Shown here piece after piece: positions 11,323 through 22,983 of a stretch of DNA of 64,000 bases. The notes under the pieces were generated by a model. The model was not told the DNA's origin, made no database searches, and saw only the letters and a list, made by a program, of their open reading frames with translations. The translations under genes and the position numbers were made by a program. Where the stretch lies: assembly GCA_039602395.1 (NCBI GenBank), contig JBCNJP010000012.1, forward strand, positions 29,622,454 through 29,686,453. Reading direction: 5' to 3'. Within the stretch, counting starts at the first letter, position 1. Every line of letters begins with the position of its first letter. Source of the DNA: Deinandra increscens subsp. villosa (lineage: Eukaryota; Streptophyta; Magnoliopsida; Asterales; Asteraceae).

Positions 11323-14300
11323 TCTATACTACTATATAATACATATTGGTATAAGGGGTAGTCTGGTCATAAAATTCCTTAATTTTAAGACGCGTACAAA
11401 GCATTATGCAGTGTGTACAAGTCTTTCAAGCATCAATTCTAAACCCTCCTCCACCATTTAGAAGCATAAAGGACAGGGCATTTTCGTAACAGCCATCCAT
11501 TCCCTGTTTCTCTCGATGGCCGCCCTTCTACTCTCGATGGTCTCCCTTCTGCCCTTCGCCTCAGCAGCCTTCCGCCCTTTCAGTCTCCCCTCTACTCTCG
11601 ATTGCCGCATTTCCAGCAGCCTCTCTCCTCTCGGTTGGGCATTCTTCTTTCGATTACCACATTTTACATTTTAGGGCATCTCAAGCATCATCATGTTTAC
11701 TGCTATTCAATTTAATTGGGCGGCGCGGCATCTCCAACTCGATTGAAATTGGAGATTCAAATTGGAATTACCCTCGATTGCAAGACTCTATAAAATCGCA
11801 ACTCCCCTTCCAATTCGTTTCACCATCTTCATCTGCAAATATCTGAGGTAAATTATGTTCTGATTTGATTCTTATATGATTTTGATATGATTTTGGTTTT
11901 GAAGCAAAAGTCTGATCTATGTTATGATTTTGGTTTTGAAGCTCCCTCACTGAGAATCATATTTTCGTTGTTTTGAGGTACATTCAATCTCAATCTCAAT
12001 TTCGTTAATTATATAGACTGATATGATTTTGGTTTTTGAAGCAAAACTCTGATCTTTGTACCTGTATTTCTTCTTTGACTAATCCAATATCTTGAAGTAG
12101 TTTTAACTTAACTTTTCTTGACTTAGATCCTTAACCAAGATCTTGAAAATAGTTTTAAAACATTGTATCAGTTTCATGTAATGAATGATGTATCAGTTGT
12201 GTATTTGTCATGTAATAAATCACGGTTTTGATATCTTCATATCAGTTGTCATGTAATGAGTTATACATCAAGTTATATGTGCATATGTGTGTTTGATATC
12301 TCTTTAACCAAGATCTTGAAATAAGAGTTACGTATCATTTAAAAGGTATAAGCAATGGACAAACCATTTAAATAATCTGTACACTATTAAAAATATATGG
12401 TGGGTGTTTTATTGCTATCCATGTTGTAACCCTTTTCATAAGTTATAAAACCATCCATCAGAACATATGTTATAAAACCATCCACCCTTTTTCAATTATG
12501 TTATGAAGAATATTTTAAAACCGGGTCTTAACTCAAGCAAAACTCATAATTATAGGATGATAAACATAAGGTTCAAGTGATTCTACAATTATAAATGAAA
12601 ACAGCAGCCCTGTCCAGAATGAAAGCAAAAATGTAAACAGAATATGAGTTTGGATTAAATGATACTAAGTTTCTTTGATACGATACAATCTTTTTTTGAC
12701 AGTTGCTATTTTTTACATACAATCTTTTAGTCAATGACCTACCCCATCTCAAAATAAGTATTAGCTATTAATTTTATGGTAAACTGTCATAAGAAACTAC
12801 ACATGACGATTAATCAATCAGTAAAACTGTCTGATTGAGTTCTAGGCTGATTCTGCACACATTTTTTTTGTTTCTTTTGGTGTTTTTCTTACAGGTTCTT
12901 CTGTTGCCTCCTGCATTATTGATGGTGCATCAGCTGGTTTGGTAATGTGTTTCTTTTGAGCTCAGGTTTTACTCTTTTGTTGAGTAAAATGGTTCTCATT
13001 AATTGAGTAATAGTCAACTATTTGTTTTAATTTGAAGTATTTGGGTTTAGAAGATTGTCTAATAGTTGTATTTTCCTTTCAACTTCTTCAAAATGTGTAT
13101 GAAAGTTCATGTGCTTTTAGTAACTTGAATCTAAAGGTTTTTAATTGGATGAAGCGTATTCCTATGATCTTGACATCAATGTGATATCAAAAGTGAAGAG
13201 ACATGTTTGTTCATGGCTAAAGGTTTTTAGACTTTTAGTTGTTCAGGGGTCCAGATTTATCTACATAATGCATTGGCATTATATCTTAAGGAATGAACTG
13301 TATTGTATACTTTCTGGTCTCTATTAATCCGTCAAACTAAATGGCGTTTAATGAAGTGGGATTATGCACATCTATTGGTTCCTGGTCCCATAAACCATAT
13401 ATAGTCATAGTTTTGTTGATTGGGACTGCATCACTATAGGTTCCTGGTTCTAATGAGATTATTTGATGTGACAGTCTCTTTGTGCAGGTAGGGAATTAGT
13501 GACAAAAAGTTTACCGGAGAGTCGGAGACACCTAACGAATAGCTGAGAACCAGCCTTGACATCAAACTGACATAAGGTTTTGTTTTTTTGATTATAAAGT
13601 AAAAGAACTTCCCCAAAACATATTGTTGATAGATATTTTGTTTTCGATACTTCTCATTAGTTATTATTTCAATGTTCAGTTCTTTTAACCAACCAATTAA
13701 TATATAACTGTTTGGATGATTTTTATTAGTTGTATTCAGTTTGACATGTGTTAATATACAGAGCTTGTGTTTATTGTAGGTGGAAATTGTGATATTAAAG
13801 CGCCCTGGGATTTCTGCAATTGCAGTCATTGGGCTTCTAGACAACTGTTTGAAAGATGGCTGGGACTTGTAATAGCTGGTATGATTACTCCCTGTGACCA
13901 GGATGCTAAGTACTGAAAATCATAACCATAACAACCATAGGTTGGGTAGTTAAGAGTATTTTCTGGTATGGGTCTAAACTTGTCGGGTTCACCATAAACA
14001 TTTTTGTCTAGAGTTTAAAACATTTTAATAATATTCAGTGTCTCTCATACAATATTGGTCGTTTGTTTTCATGTGACCCAAGAGTATATTTGAGGCGAGG
14101 TGACAATTGTGATCCATTAGCTAAAAAAATAAACAGGTCTAAGAAGTTGAAAGTTGTCAAATGGTGTATTGGTCTACCGAAACATTTTTTTTCCAATGTT
14201 TTTTTGTTATGATTTTTTTTCATATATTAAATAGTGATATTAGATTAGTTAATTGATATGCATGCAATGAATCTTGTTTTTGGTGGCCAGGGAGAGGATA

Positions 14301-16945
14301 CTAGAGTATAGAGATGAAAGCCGATGGTTGGTTCAATGTGGTAGGCTCTATGATTCTTCCGTCTCCATATTGTTAAGGTACCAATTTTTTTTCAGATGAA
14401 AATTGTTAGTTTCAAAATCTGAAACTCAAGTGGATTTGTTACAAATTTCATACCAGTTTATTTCTGCTTGTATTATCTGACAAAGAATGACAGTGGTCAT
14501 TATGACTTTCTCATTTACCTGTTATTTATCATGAAACTTTGGTTGAAGATATATTTTTTCATTTTTAGTTTTCGTACTCCTGCATACTTATCATCTGTAG
14601 TAATTTTCTTTACTTATCATTTAGTAACAATTATGGATCAGAATTACGGTAATTAAAGTTGTATGAAAAAGGTTCGATGCTTAATTTCGGAATTAGGGTA
14701 ATAAAAGTTGTATGAAAAAGATTGAAAAAGATCAGAATTAGCCATGAGACTAAAGGTTTGTCATTTATTATCTGGAGTTTCTGTGATCGATTGATTTTGA
14801 TTAAATTCATCTTTGAACACTTATTGGGTTCTTAGTTTTTAGAATGACGGGGATGACTCAAAAAGTGCTCATATTTGATTCACGTCAAGACTGGTTCAGG
14901 TTAGGTTGCAAAAAACAGCTATTAGGTGAAGATTGCTATCATTTATAAACCAGCACCTTCTTCAGATTCAGATTTTATTAATTTATATTAGTATTTATTT
15001 CTGTTATTTTTTAAACAGATTTAATAGGTTTGCTAAAGGGGAAATGGGTAGCTAAAGAAAGAGAGCAATTTGTGTTTATATGCTGATATTTCTACTGCTT
15101 CTGAGCTTCTAGCACCTGCTGATAAGGTGACTGATTATACTAATCTATTGAATTAATTATTAATTGTTTTACCATGCATACTATTCGTAGTGTATTTGGT
15201 TTACTCTGCTGTTATGTTTGCTTACCATTTTTAATATGCTTTGCTATTTATATTTAATTTTTGAATCTGATAGAGGTGAATAATTTAGGTTGCTTGATTG
15301 TTATGATATCTGATAAGAGATCCATTTTTTGTTTTCAAAGTAGTTTTTTAGATTTATATTCTGAGTTCTTCTTTGCACATCTTGGGGGTTTTGACCCGTT
15401 ACCCAGATCTGTTCATTTTTGCATTCACTGATCATTATTTATACTATTTTCTTTTAATGTTTATGCCTATGATTGTATAGGTATATATTTTCCCGCTTGA
15501 AACAATTGTGATGGTGTTTTGTTTCCTTTGTGTTTGATTATTGTGCTATCCTTAAATAGGTATGTAAGAAATATGATATTAATATTTGTTGAGTTAGCAT
15601 CACAGATCTCATTACAAGTGAGAAGACCATTTTAACTGAGATGCATGTTTGTCAATATAAGTGAGAAGACCATTTAACTTCAGCATGATCATGTTGTCAT
15701 TCTGACCCCGATGAAGGCCAGGAGACTAAGAGTTTAAGAGGCTTCTTCTCAAATACTATGATGTCATTTTGACCCTGATGAAGGCCAGGAGGCTTCTTCT
15801 CAAGTACTGCTAATTCAGCCCAATAGTACTTCTCAAAATCAACCAAATGCAATGTTTAACACAACCAACCACCTTGATGCAAGTTAAAATAATCTTGCAA
15901 TTTTTATTTTATTTTCTATATATATTTTTGAGCTTTTATTATCTTTGTTTAGTTGTTGAGAATGTATAATGTTTTAAATTCGAATAATCTTCTTATATCT
16001 TTTTATATTTTTATAAAGTTACATTACTTTAGAATTTGAGATTTATTTACCTAATCGTATGTGTATATGGATACAGTAAAGACGCCACCAGTATTAAATA
16101 GGGTATGCTATTTTTTTTATTTTTATTTTTTTACCTTCAAATATCACGTATAGATAGCAAAGATGTTTGCGGGCACACCTATTAGTTTTTGTCTCTTTAT
16201 AATTAGAAGTTAATAATAATTTTGATGTCTTTTAAATAGAGTGTTTAAGAATACTTAAAGGAATTGGTTTGAAAACTGAGTTTTCGTAACCTATACATTT
16301 CTTAAAATGTTCCATCACACTACAAACACGTAGCAACGCTTGAGGTGCTATAAGTGGTTTATTTGTTATGATCTACACTTGAATCTATAGAGTGGAAATT
16401 TTAAGGTTTGTTTATAGTTATGGATATTTTATAAGTGAGAGATCAAGAGGAAAGAACCTACGACACAGTAAAACAAAGATGGTATAGTAAAACAAACAAA
16501 GATGGTTATTTTGATGAAGGAAAAGATTAAGTGCAGGCATGAAAAATAAAGGGAAAATTTTTACCCATTAAATCTTACTATAACTGATCTCATTGCAACG
16601 GGAGTTGTTGATACATAGATTTTTTGTTCAAAAATAATATATTTATTTTATTATACATGTGTTTAAATGTTTATTTTTAAATGACTATGTTTATGACCAG
16701 TTACCCAACATTATTTGTGTACTCATTATTATTTAATTGAGAACCAATGCTACGAATGAGAAAACTAACAGATGTATAATACAACATATTACGAAAGAAT
16801 AAATACACTAACAGAAAACAAGTATCAGTTGGTTGATTGTTGTTAAAGTATCACGTTGTAAACTGTCGTCGCCGTCGAACACGCGAACAGAAGACAAATA
16901 ACACACTATAAACTATCGTCGCCGCAACGCGCGGGTACCCCCCTA

Positions 16946-16946
<1 letters not shown>
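11323..16946 (+). mobile_element. Non-autonomous Helitron
   Basis: The 5' end reads TCTATACTACTATATAATAC and the 3' end reads CAACGCGCGGGTACCCCCCTAG, the TC...CTRR pattern of plant Helitrons. A short GC-rich hairpin (CCGC/GCGG, 16922-16934) lies 9 bases before the end. The flanks are A at 11322 and T at 16947, the expected A|T insertion with no duplication, here inside a TA tract. The 5.6-kb body has no Rep/helicase gene. It has intron-exon-like patches (for example tracts ending in cag at about 12894 and 13780) that could be captured gene pieces, but none was recognised. Confidence 0.75.
11480..16860. other. Helitron interior, no recognisable gene
   Basis: A pyrimidine-rich block of ctctcgatggcc-like words (11500-11650) is followed by AT-rich sequence. 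Several short exon-like stretches sit between cag and gt signals: 12895-12942 (SSVASCIIDGASAG), and 13779 onward, where VEIVILKRPGISAIAVIGLL reads through to a stop near 13870. A duplicated phrase, gatgaaggccaggag, occurs at 15711 and 15778. These could be captured exons, but I cannot name a source gene. Confidence 0.35.

Positions 16947-17003
<57 letters not shown>
16947..17003. repeat. (TA)n microsatellite between the Helitron and C2
   Basis: TA run of about 55 bases followed by a run of 10 G that begins the C2 boundary region. Confidence 0.9.
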
Positions 17004-17005
<2 letters not shown>

Positions 17006-17626
17006 GGGGGGGGGAAGGAGTTAATAATAACCCTTTCTTGTAGCATTAACCAATTAACCACATTTTAGTGGTTGAAAAAATCAGGAAGTGATATAAGCAT
17101 GACAAGTGTCCACTTCCTTTTTTTAATTCAAAAGGGCAAATCAGACATTTTACACAACCACATCAAACACCCCATTCATTTTAAAAAGCCCATAACTTTT
17201 TTATACTTCGTCGGTTTTTTATAAAAGTTGCACCGTTAAACCCGTCGCATTTTTATCTTTAATTCAAGTATAATCTCGATGTTTTTTATTACCGTTTTCT
17301 CAAACGTGAGATGTAGCACTAGTGTTAGAGTCACTAACATCACTATCATAACTATTAAACAATGAACAAAATTAGATCCATACAATCATAACCAGTAGGA
17401 TCAATGTTTCTACTTATAAACACTGATGTTATAACAATTAAAAGCAGTGTGATGATCAATAGCACTGGTGCCATCAAAATTACAACCTTCAAATGCATCA
17501 ATATGCATATAAAACACTAATGCTATAACAATTAATAATAGTGTAATGATCAGTAGCACCAGAGCTATCAAGATTCAACAAACAATAATCAAATATACAA
17601 GTTAATATACACAAATTTTATCGAAT

Positions 17627-17666
17627 ATCATGGATCTACTAGACGCGAATCTAGTAGATCCATGAT
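17627..17666. repeat. Perfect 17-bp inverted repeat (hairpin)
   Basis: ATCATGGATCTACTAGA (17627-17643), six-base loop cgcgaa, then the exact complement at 17650-17666. Outer bases (tcgaat / attcga) continue the symmetry imperfectly. It lies in the middle of C2. Confidence 0.9.
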
Positions 17667-17984
17667 AAACAAATTCGATGAAAAGCTGAACTCCTCTTAA
17701 ATTCCTTATATACTCCGGAAAGTTCAGTCATATAAACACATCACCAAAAGATTATATTTTTTTTTTGGCAAATAAAAAAAACCATTATAAAAAATAATCA
17801 ATGTGCATTAAAAATCAACAAATTAAGTGAGCAATTATATGAATTAGTGCCTCTGAAGAAGGAACAGAAAGCAAACCTCTTAATATATGAACCCCCATTA
17901 ATGGCCCCCATCTGCTAAAAAAAACCCTTTTCTAAAGAAACACAATATGTTGATTTTGGAATTAGGGATTGCTTTTATGGGGTT

Positions 17985-18260
17985 TCAGAACACAAAGTCG
18001 TTCTCTTCGATCTGTCTGTAGGATTTTAGAAAAAAAATGTTGCTTTTATAAATGTACCTGATGGAGCTTGACGAAGATGATGATAGACCTCGATTTGACG
18101 TAAACGGCGCCGGTGAAGCTTCTGTGCAACATGGCGTCGTCATCCTTTCTCTCTGTGCCGATTTCATCGCAAGTACGTCGACGGTGAAGCCCACATCATC
18201 TCCGTTCACCATCACATTACCTCCCCCGGTGGAGCTGAAGTTTTTGTGCGGCCATACCAA
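17985..18260 (-). pseudogene. Possible captured exon fragment in C2
   Basis: This patch is GC-richer than its surroundings. It is open on the minus strand for about 90 codons, with a serine run (SSSSSSIRYIY). An AG|GTACAT donor-like site lies near 18055. No family was recognised. It may equally be non-coding, and the plus strand is open over the same stretch. Confidence 0.25.
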
Positions 18261-18542
18261 CTACAGAAATAAGCTGAAACTCTTGAGCATAATTTATCCG
18301 GTGAAAGATTTTAGTGAAATTGGGGGAAGTGGAATGGTGGTAAAGACAAAATTTTTGATGTTTTATAGGGGTGTGAAACAACAAAGACATAAATGTCCTT
18401 TTCGTTTTAATAAAAACCTAAATAAATATATATGGGTTGCTTTAAATCTTGACCATTAGATCAAGATCAACTTTTTCATCTAACCATTCATTGTTGGTTA
18501 TTTGGTTAATGCTATAAGGATGGGTTAATATTTGTTCTCATC

Positions 18543-18544
<2 letters not shown>

Positions 18545-18584
<40 letters not shown>
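18545..18584. repeat. (TA)n microsatellite between C2 and element copy 1
   Basis: TA run shared by the right end of C2 and the left end of the 13.6-kb element. Confidence 0.93.
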
Positions 18585-18650
18585 GGTAAAAGATCCGTGT
18601 AGACCCCTTCTTTTTTGTAGACACCGTAGACCCCAAAATCCACCATTGGA
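18585..18650. repeat. Left terminal inverted repeat, copy 1
   Basis: Contains three spaced modules (gtgtagacccc, gtagacacc, gtagacccc) followed by ccaccattgga. It pairs with the right terminus at about 32108-32174. Confidence 0.85.
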
Positions 18651-19130
18651 TTAAATTAGATCAATGGCCAAGATCAGATTTTAGTTTAATGAGATTTTTA
18701 AAGAAAAAACGCGGAGGGGTAGGATCGTCATTTTACTCTGTCGTTTATAAAGGGTTTTTCCGTCACTCTTTTCCCGTCAGCCTTCCTTTCCGTCAAAATG
18801 AAGAAAAAAACCCTAAATCGCGAATCCAGCTTCTCTTGGTCGCGATTCCGACGATTCTTGCCTCCGATTTTAATCCTTTCCTTTGTTAACATTCGATTTT
18901 GTGCCAGCACCATGGTTGAAATGAAGCAAGAAAGCTGAGGAATGAATGTTTAGAGACAGTTGAAGCATTCTCCTCCGCCTCTTTCCGATTTATAGGTTAG
19001 CGATTCTAATGTCTACAGATTCTTGATGCTTTTTTACTTATGTTTTGAGTTTTAGAAGCTTGTTATCATTCTAAATATCAGTTTTTTTAGGCATTTTGCA
19101 TTTAAGATTTTGAGCTTTGATTAATTAGGT

Positions 19131-22100
19131 ATGGAGGAAAACATTTCTGAGAATCTTCATCATCAAGATGGAAAGGGTAAACAAGTAGAAGATGGGGGTA
19201 TGTTTATCATTTACAGTTCATTGAGTTTTATTTATGTCATTGAGTTTTAAATCTTAATGACATTTCATTCAGTTTTATTATTTTTTTATTTGTTTATCAG
19301 TGAGTTAATAAGTGTGTTTTTTAATCATTAAGATTTCAATTAGTTTTATTCTTATTTTTCTTTGTTATTCACTGAGTTTATTTCACTGATTTTATTTCAT
19401 TGAGTTTTATTTCTGTCATTGAGTTTTATTCTTATTTTTCTTTGCAGCTTCAAATAACATGTCTACTAGTGAGTCATTCTACAGTTTTGAAGCAGATAGT
19501 CCTGGTGGTTCAAAGCTATTTTACCCAAATATTCCAGATAGGGAAAAACCAATTGTTGGAACCCAATTTGCTACTTTAGAAGATGGAATCCAAATGTATA
19601 AAACTTATGCTAGGAAATCTGGTTTTAATACCAAGCTTTCATCAAATAAGCATAACAAGTATAATTTGGTTGTCAAGAAGTATGTTATGTGCAATAGAGC
19701 TTATAAACCTGTACCGTCCAAAGCCAAAATTGATGAAGTTACTAGTGGACAGAAATCTAGGAAAGTTAGTATACAAAAAACTGATTGTAAGGCTAAAGTT
19801 ATTTTTGTGTTGGATTCGGTGTCTAGGATGTGGTTTGTTAGAACTTTTGAGGAAGGCCATAACCATGAATTAGTTCCCCCCCCCCCCCCCTTATAGTCAT
19901 TTGTTAAAAGATAATAGGGAATTAGGTTTTATTGAACAAGATTTTGTAAAGAAACTTGGAACTTCAAAAATTGGTGCCACAAAAGCTCATCAAGTTTTAA
20001 GTACTCTAAGAGGCTCTCATCAATTTGTTAAGGGAACTACTGTTGATTTTAAGAACTATAGGAGGGATTTGAATCTTGCCATTAGTGAAAATGATGCTCA
20101 AATGCTAGTTGACTCAATGGAAGAGAGAGCAAAACATTCCAATGATTTTACATTCAAGTATCATGTAGATGAAGGCGGTGAGTTATCAAGATTTTTTGGG
20201 GCTGATCAAGTAGCAAAATTAAATTATCAAGAATTTGGAGATATTATGTCATTTGATGCCACATATGACACAAATAAGTAAGTATTAATTATGTTTTAAG
20301 TTTTATTCAAATTAAAGTTTATTTTAATTGAGTTTTATTATTTTTTGAGTTTTATTCTGTTTTGACTTTTATTATGTTTTTGAGTTTTATTCTGTTTTGA
20401 TTTTTATAAACATATTAGTTGTGTTATAGGTATGATATGGCTTTTGTTCCATTTATTGGAATTGAAAATCATAGGAATTGTGTTACATTTGGAGCTGGTA
20501 TGATAGCAAAGGAAGACATTCCGTCTTATACATGGCTTTTGCAATCATTTGTTGAAGCATTTAAGACACAACCAAAGATTGTTGTTAGTGATCAAATCCG
20601 GCCATGAAACAAGCTATAAAAGATGTTTTCACTGAATCGAAGCACAGGCTTTGTATGTGGCGTATTACTACTAAATTGCCATCCAAGGTAAATATTAATT
20701 TTAGATCTTATTTTATTTTTGTTTTGTGTTTTATTTAAACTCAGTGGATTTTCTTTATTTATTATGTTTCTGATTAAGCTCCCTACATATTACATTTAGT
20801 TAGTTTAAGTCTAATAAACTATTATTACCTTTCTTTTGTTTTATAATTATAATTTTGTTTTTATCACAGGTTCCTTCAAAAATGTTAGATGAGACTAATT
20901 TTAGGAGTGACTTTTATAAGTTGGTGTGGAACATTTATATGGGTCCTATTCAATTTGAAAGAAAATGGTACCAATTGATGAAAGATTATCCAATGAAAGA
21001 AACAAAGTGGTTTGATTACATGTATCAAATAAGAGAGAGTTGGATTCCTGCGTATTTTAAAAACACTGATATGTGTGGATTGATGAGGACAAGCTCTCTA
21101 TCCGAAAGTGAAAACTCTTTTTTTTTCAAAATTTCAAGATCGAGGTCATACTTTAATTAATTTTATGTTCTCGTTCGATTCAGCGATGCAAAAACAGAGG
21201 TATAATCAAGAAATTTTGGATCATCAGACAATGAATACAAATCCTAAATACAAGACTCCGTTGAATATTGAACGCCATGCGGCAAAAGTTTATACAAGAA
21301 AGATATTCTTTTTGGTTCAGCATGAAATTTTTGAGTCTGCTTTTAGTTGTTCGCATCAGTCTGTAGAAAACGAAGAGGGTGTTTTAATCTATAAAGTCAA
21401 GGAAAACTGTATTGGAACTCAAGATGTGAAAAAAGATGTTAAAGAAATTCAACTTTACTCAACGGAAAGACTAAAAGAGTTCATGGTAATTCCTTTTGAG
21501 TTTTATCTTTCACTGAGTTTTATTTAGCTTTTGAGTTTTATTGAATCTGTTTCTTTTTCTTTTCATTTGAGTTTTAGTTTATTCTGGTTGTGAGTTTTAA
21601 TCCATATTTGTTTTTATTATTTTTAGGTATTGTTTAACAAAACGGATGTCGATGTTGTTTGCACTTGTGAACATTTTCCAAGACTTGGAGTTTTATGCAG
21701 ACATGCATTTTATGTTTTGAAATTAAATTATATTCAAGAAATTACAGATAAATTTATCAAAAGGCGTTGGACTAGAAATTTGATTCCTGCAGATTTAAGG
21801 CAAAAGAAGTATAATTATTCTGAAACTAATGTTGTTGTTGAACGTCTTGCTAATGAAGCTATTTCTATGGTTGACTTTTGTGTAAGGAGTTTAATCAACA
21901 ATGAAGATGATTTGAAGAAATTTGTTGAAGCCATTAGAGATTTAAAGGCTGCTATTGATAACAAAACAGTTGATGAAGAGCCATTGGATAAAAGGTCTAG
22001 ACTTCAAAAACGTCTCGGGGTAAAAGCTCCAAAAATCAAAAAAGTTTTGAATCCTCGAAGAGCTACTAGAAAAGGACGTGGAAAAAGAATTAAGGGAGTA

Positions 22101-22337
22101 GTTGAGAAGGCAAAAGAAATTCTTAGAAAGAAAGAAATCACATGTGGAAGATGTGAGAAAAAAACAAAAGATCATGATCGAAGGACTTGTAAAGAGTTAA
22201 AAAATGTGAATGGGGACTTAATTGATGAAGAGTATGATGAGTTTGAAGATGATGATGATTTTGAAGATGATGAAATTGGAGTGGAAGATCCTGATGATGA
22301 CATGGAAGAAGATGGATTTGAAGATGATGAAGATTAA
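19131..22337 (+). pseudogene. FAR1/MULE-type transposase gene, copy 1 (frame-broken)
   Basis: Five exons with GT-AG introns are supported: 19131-19197, 19448-20277, 20430-20687, 20870-21485 and 21627-22337. The product has an N-terminal FAR1-type zinc finger (cysteines about 19685-19800, ending GHNHEL), then a MULE DDE core. The first Asp is in SFDATYDTNK, the second in VVSDQ, and the likely Glu is in SLSESEN. A SWIM finger follows (CTCEHFPRLGVLCRHAF), then a C-x2-C/H/C knuckle (CGRCEKKTKDHDRRTC) and an Asp/Glu-rich tail. Lesions are a poly-C run with the wrong length for the frame (19876-19890), a one-base loss near 20596, CMWHI changed to CMWRI, and an extra T near 21118-21127. FAR1 and MULE proteins share this domain order; the TIR context makes a transposase much more likely than a host regulator. 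Confidence 0.85.
19876..19890 (+). repeat. Poly-C tract inside the transposase exon
   Basis: 15 C between the FAR1 finger and the catalytic domain. As written the frame goes to TTATAG and stops. The downstream domain is open in another frame starting TATAGTCATTTG. Copy 2 has 19 C here and is also out of frame. Confidence 0.9.
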
Positions 22338-22983
22338 TAATAAGTTCAAGTTAAAATTTAATAGTTTTATAACTTTCATTGAGTTTTATAACTTTCTCTG
22401 AGTTTTATAACTTTCTCTGAGTTTTATAACTTTCTAGTGAGTTTTTTAACTTCCTTTGAGTTTTATATTTTCTAGTGACTTTTATAACTTTTTGTTATGT
22501 TTAATTGTTGTAATAGACAATTAATTAGTTTCTGTTTTAATTTTTATTTGTTATCATTTGTGTTTTAAAATCATAGAATCAATTATTTCCTACAAAACAT
22601 AGCAAAACCAATACAAACATGACCGAACAAAATCTATCTTCTCTCAGTATATAAACAATATACAAAACTCATGAAAACCTCTAATTTTAAAAACACAATG
22701 AACATCATCCATAATCCAAGTCATTTAGTGAAATTCGAGATTTTTTTACATTTTAAGATCACCAATTGTCAAAGCGTCGTCACATATAGTTTGTTTTTTC
22801 ATGAATAAGAAGTACATTTAAAAAAAACAGCAAAAGAAAATTTATCAAAAGACAACGCTTAACATTCAAACCAACATTGAGTTTTACTAAAAGTACCTAT
22901 TTTATAAGTCTCATTGTATTAATGAGTTTTACCAAAACATGTTTCAAGTTTCCATTACAGTTCAAATTACTAAAATCCTTCAA
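22338..22983. other. Convergent 3' region between the two element genes
   Basis: About 650 bases downstream of both genes. The first 200 bases hold a row of ctgagttttataactttct units with roughly 20-25-base spacing, probably in the 3' untranslated region of the transposase gene. Two more plus-oriented gagttttac words lie at 22877 and 22921. No gene was seen. Confidence 0.6.

Larger units (their letters stand above)
17004..18540. mobile_element. Foldback element, family C copy 2
   Basis: The left end has gttaataataaccctttcttgt then gcattaaccaattaacc. The right end on the other strand has attaacccatccttat then agcattaaccaaataacc, so the termini are inverted repeats related to C1. The arm ttttaaaaagcccataactttt matches the same arm in C1. 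Inside are two diverged copies of a unit around cactgatgttataacaatta (17425, 17515) and a perfect 17-bp hairpin at 17627-17666. A more GC-rich patch at 17985-18260 may be a captured fragment. Confidence 0.7.

Noticed and set aside
19583..19873. 96-codon open frame in another frame over the FAR1 finger exon
   Set aside because: Shadow of the transposase exon; the same overlap occurs in copy 2 at 45936-46226.
19131..22337. A domesticated host FAR1/FHY3 light-signalling gene
   Set aside because: It lies inside terminal inverted repeats, is duplicated with its neighbour gene, and both copies are frame-broken.
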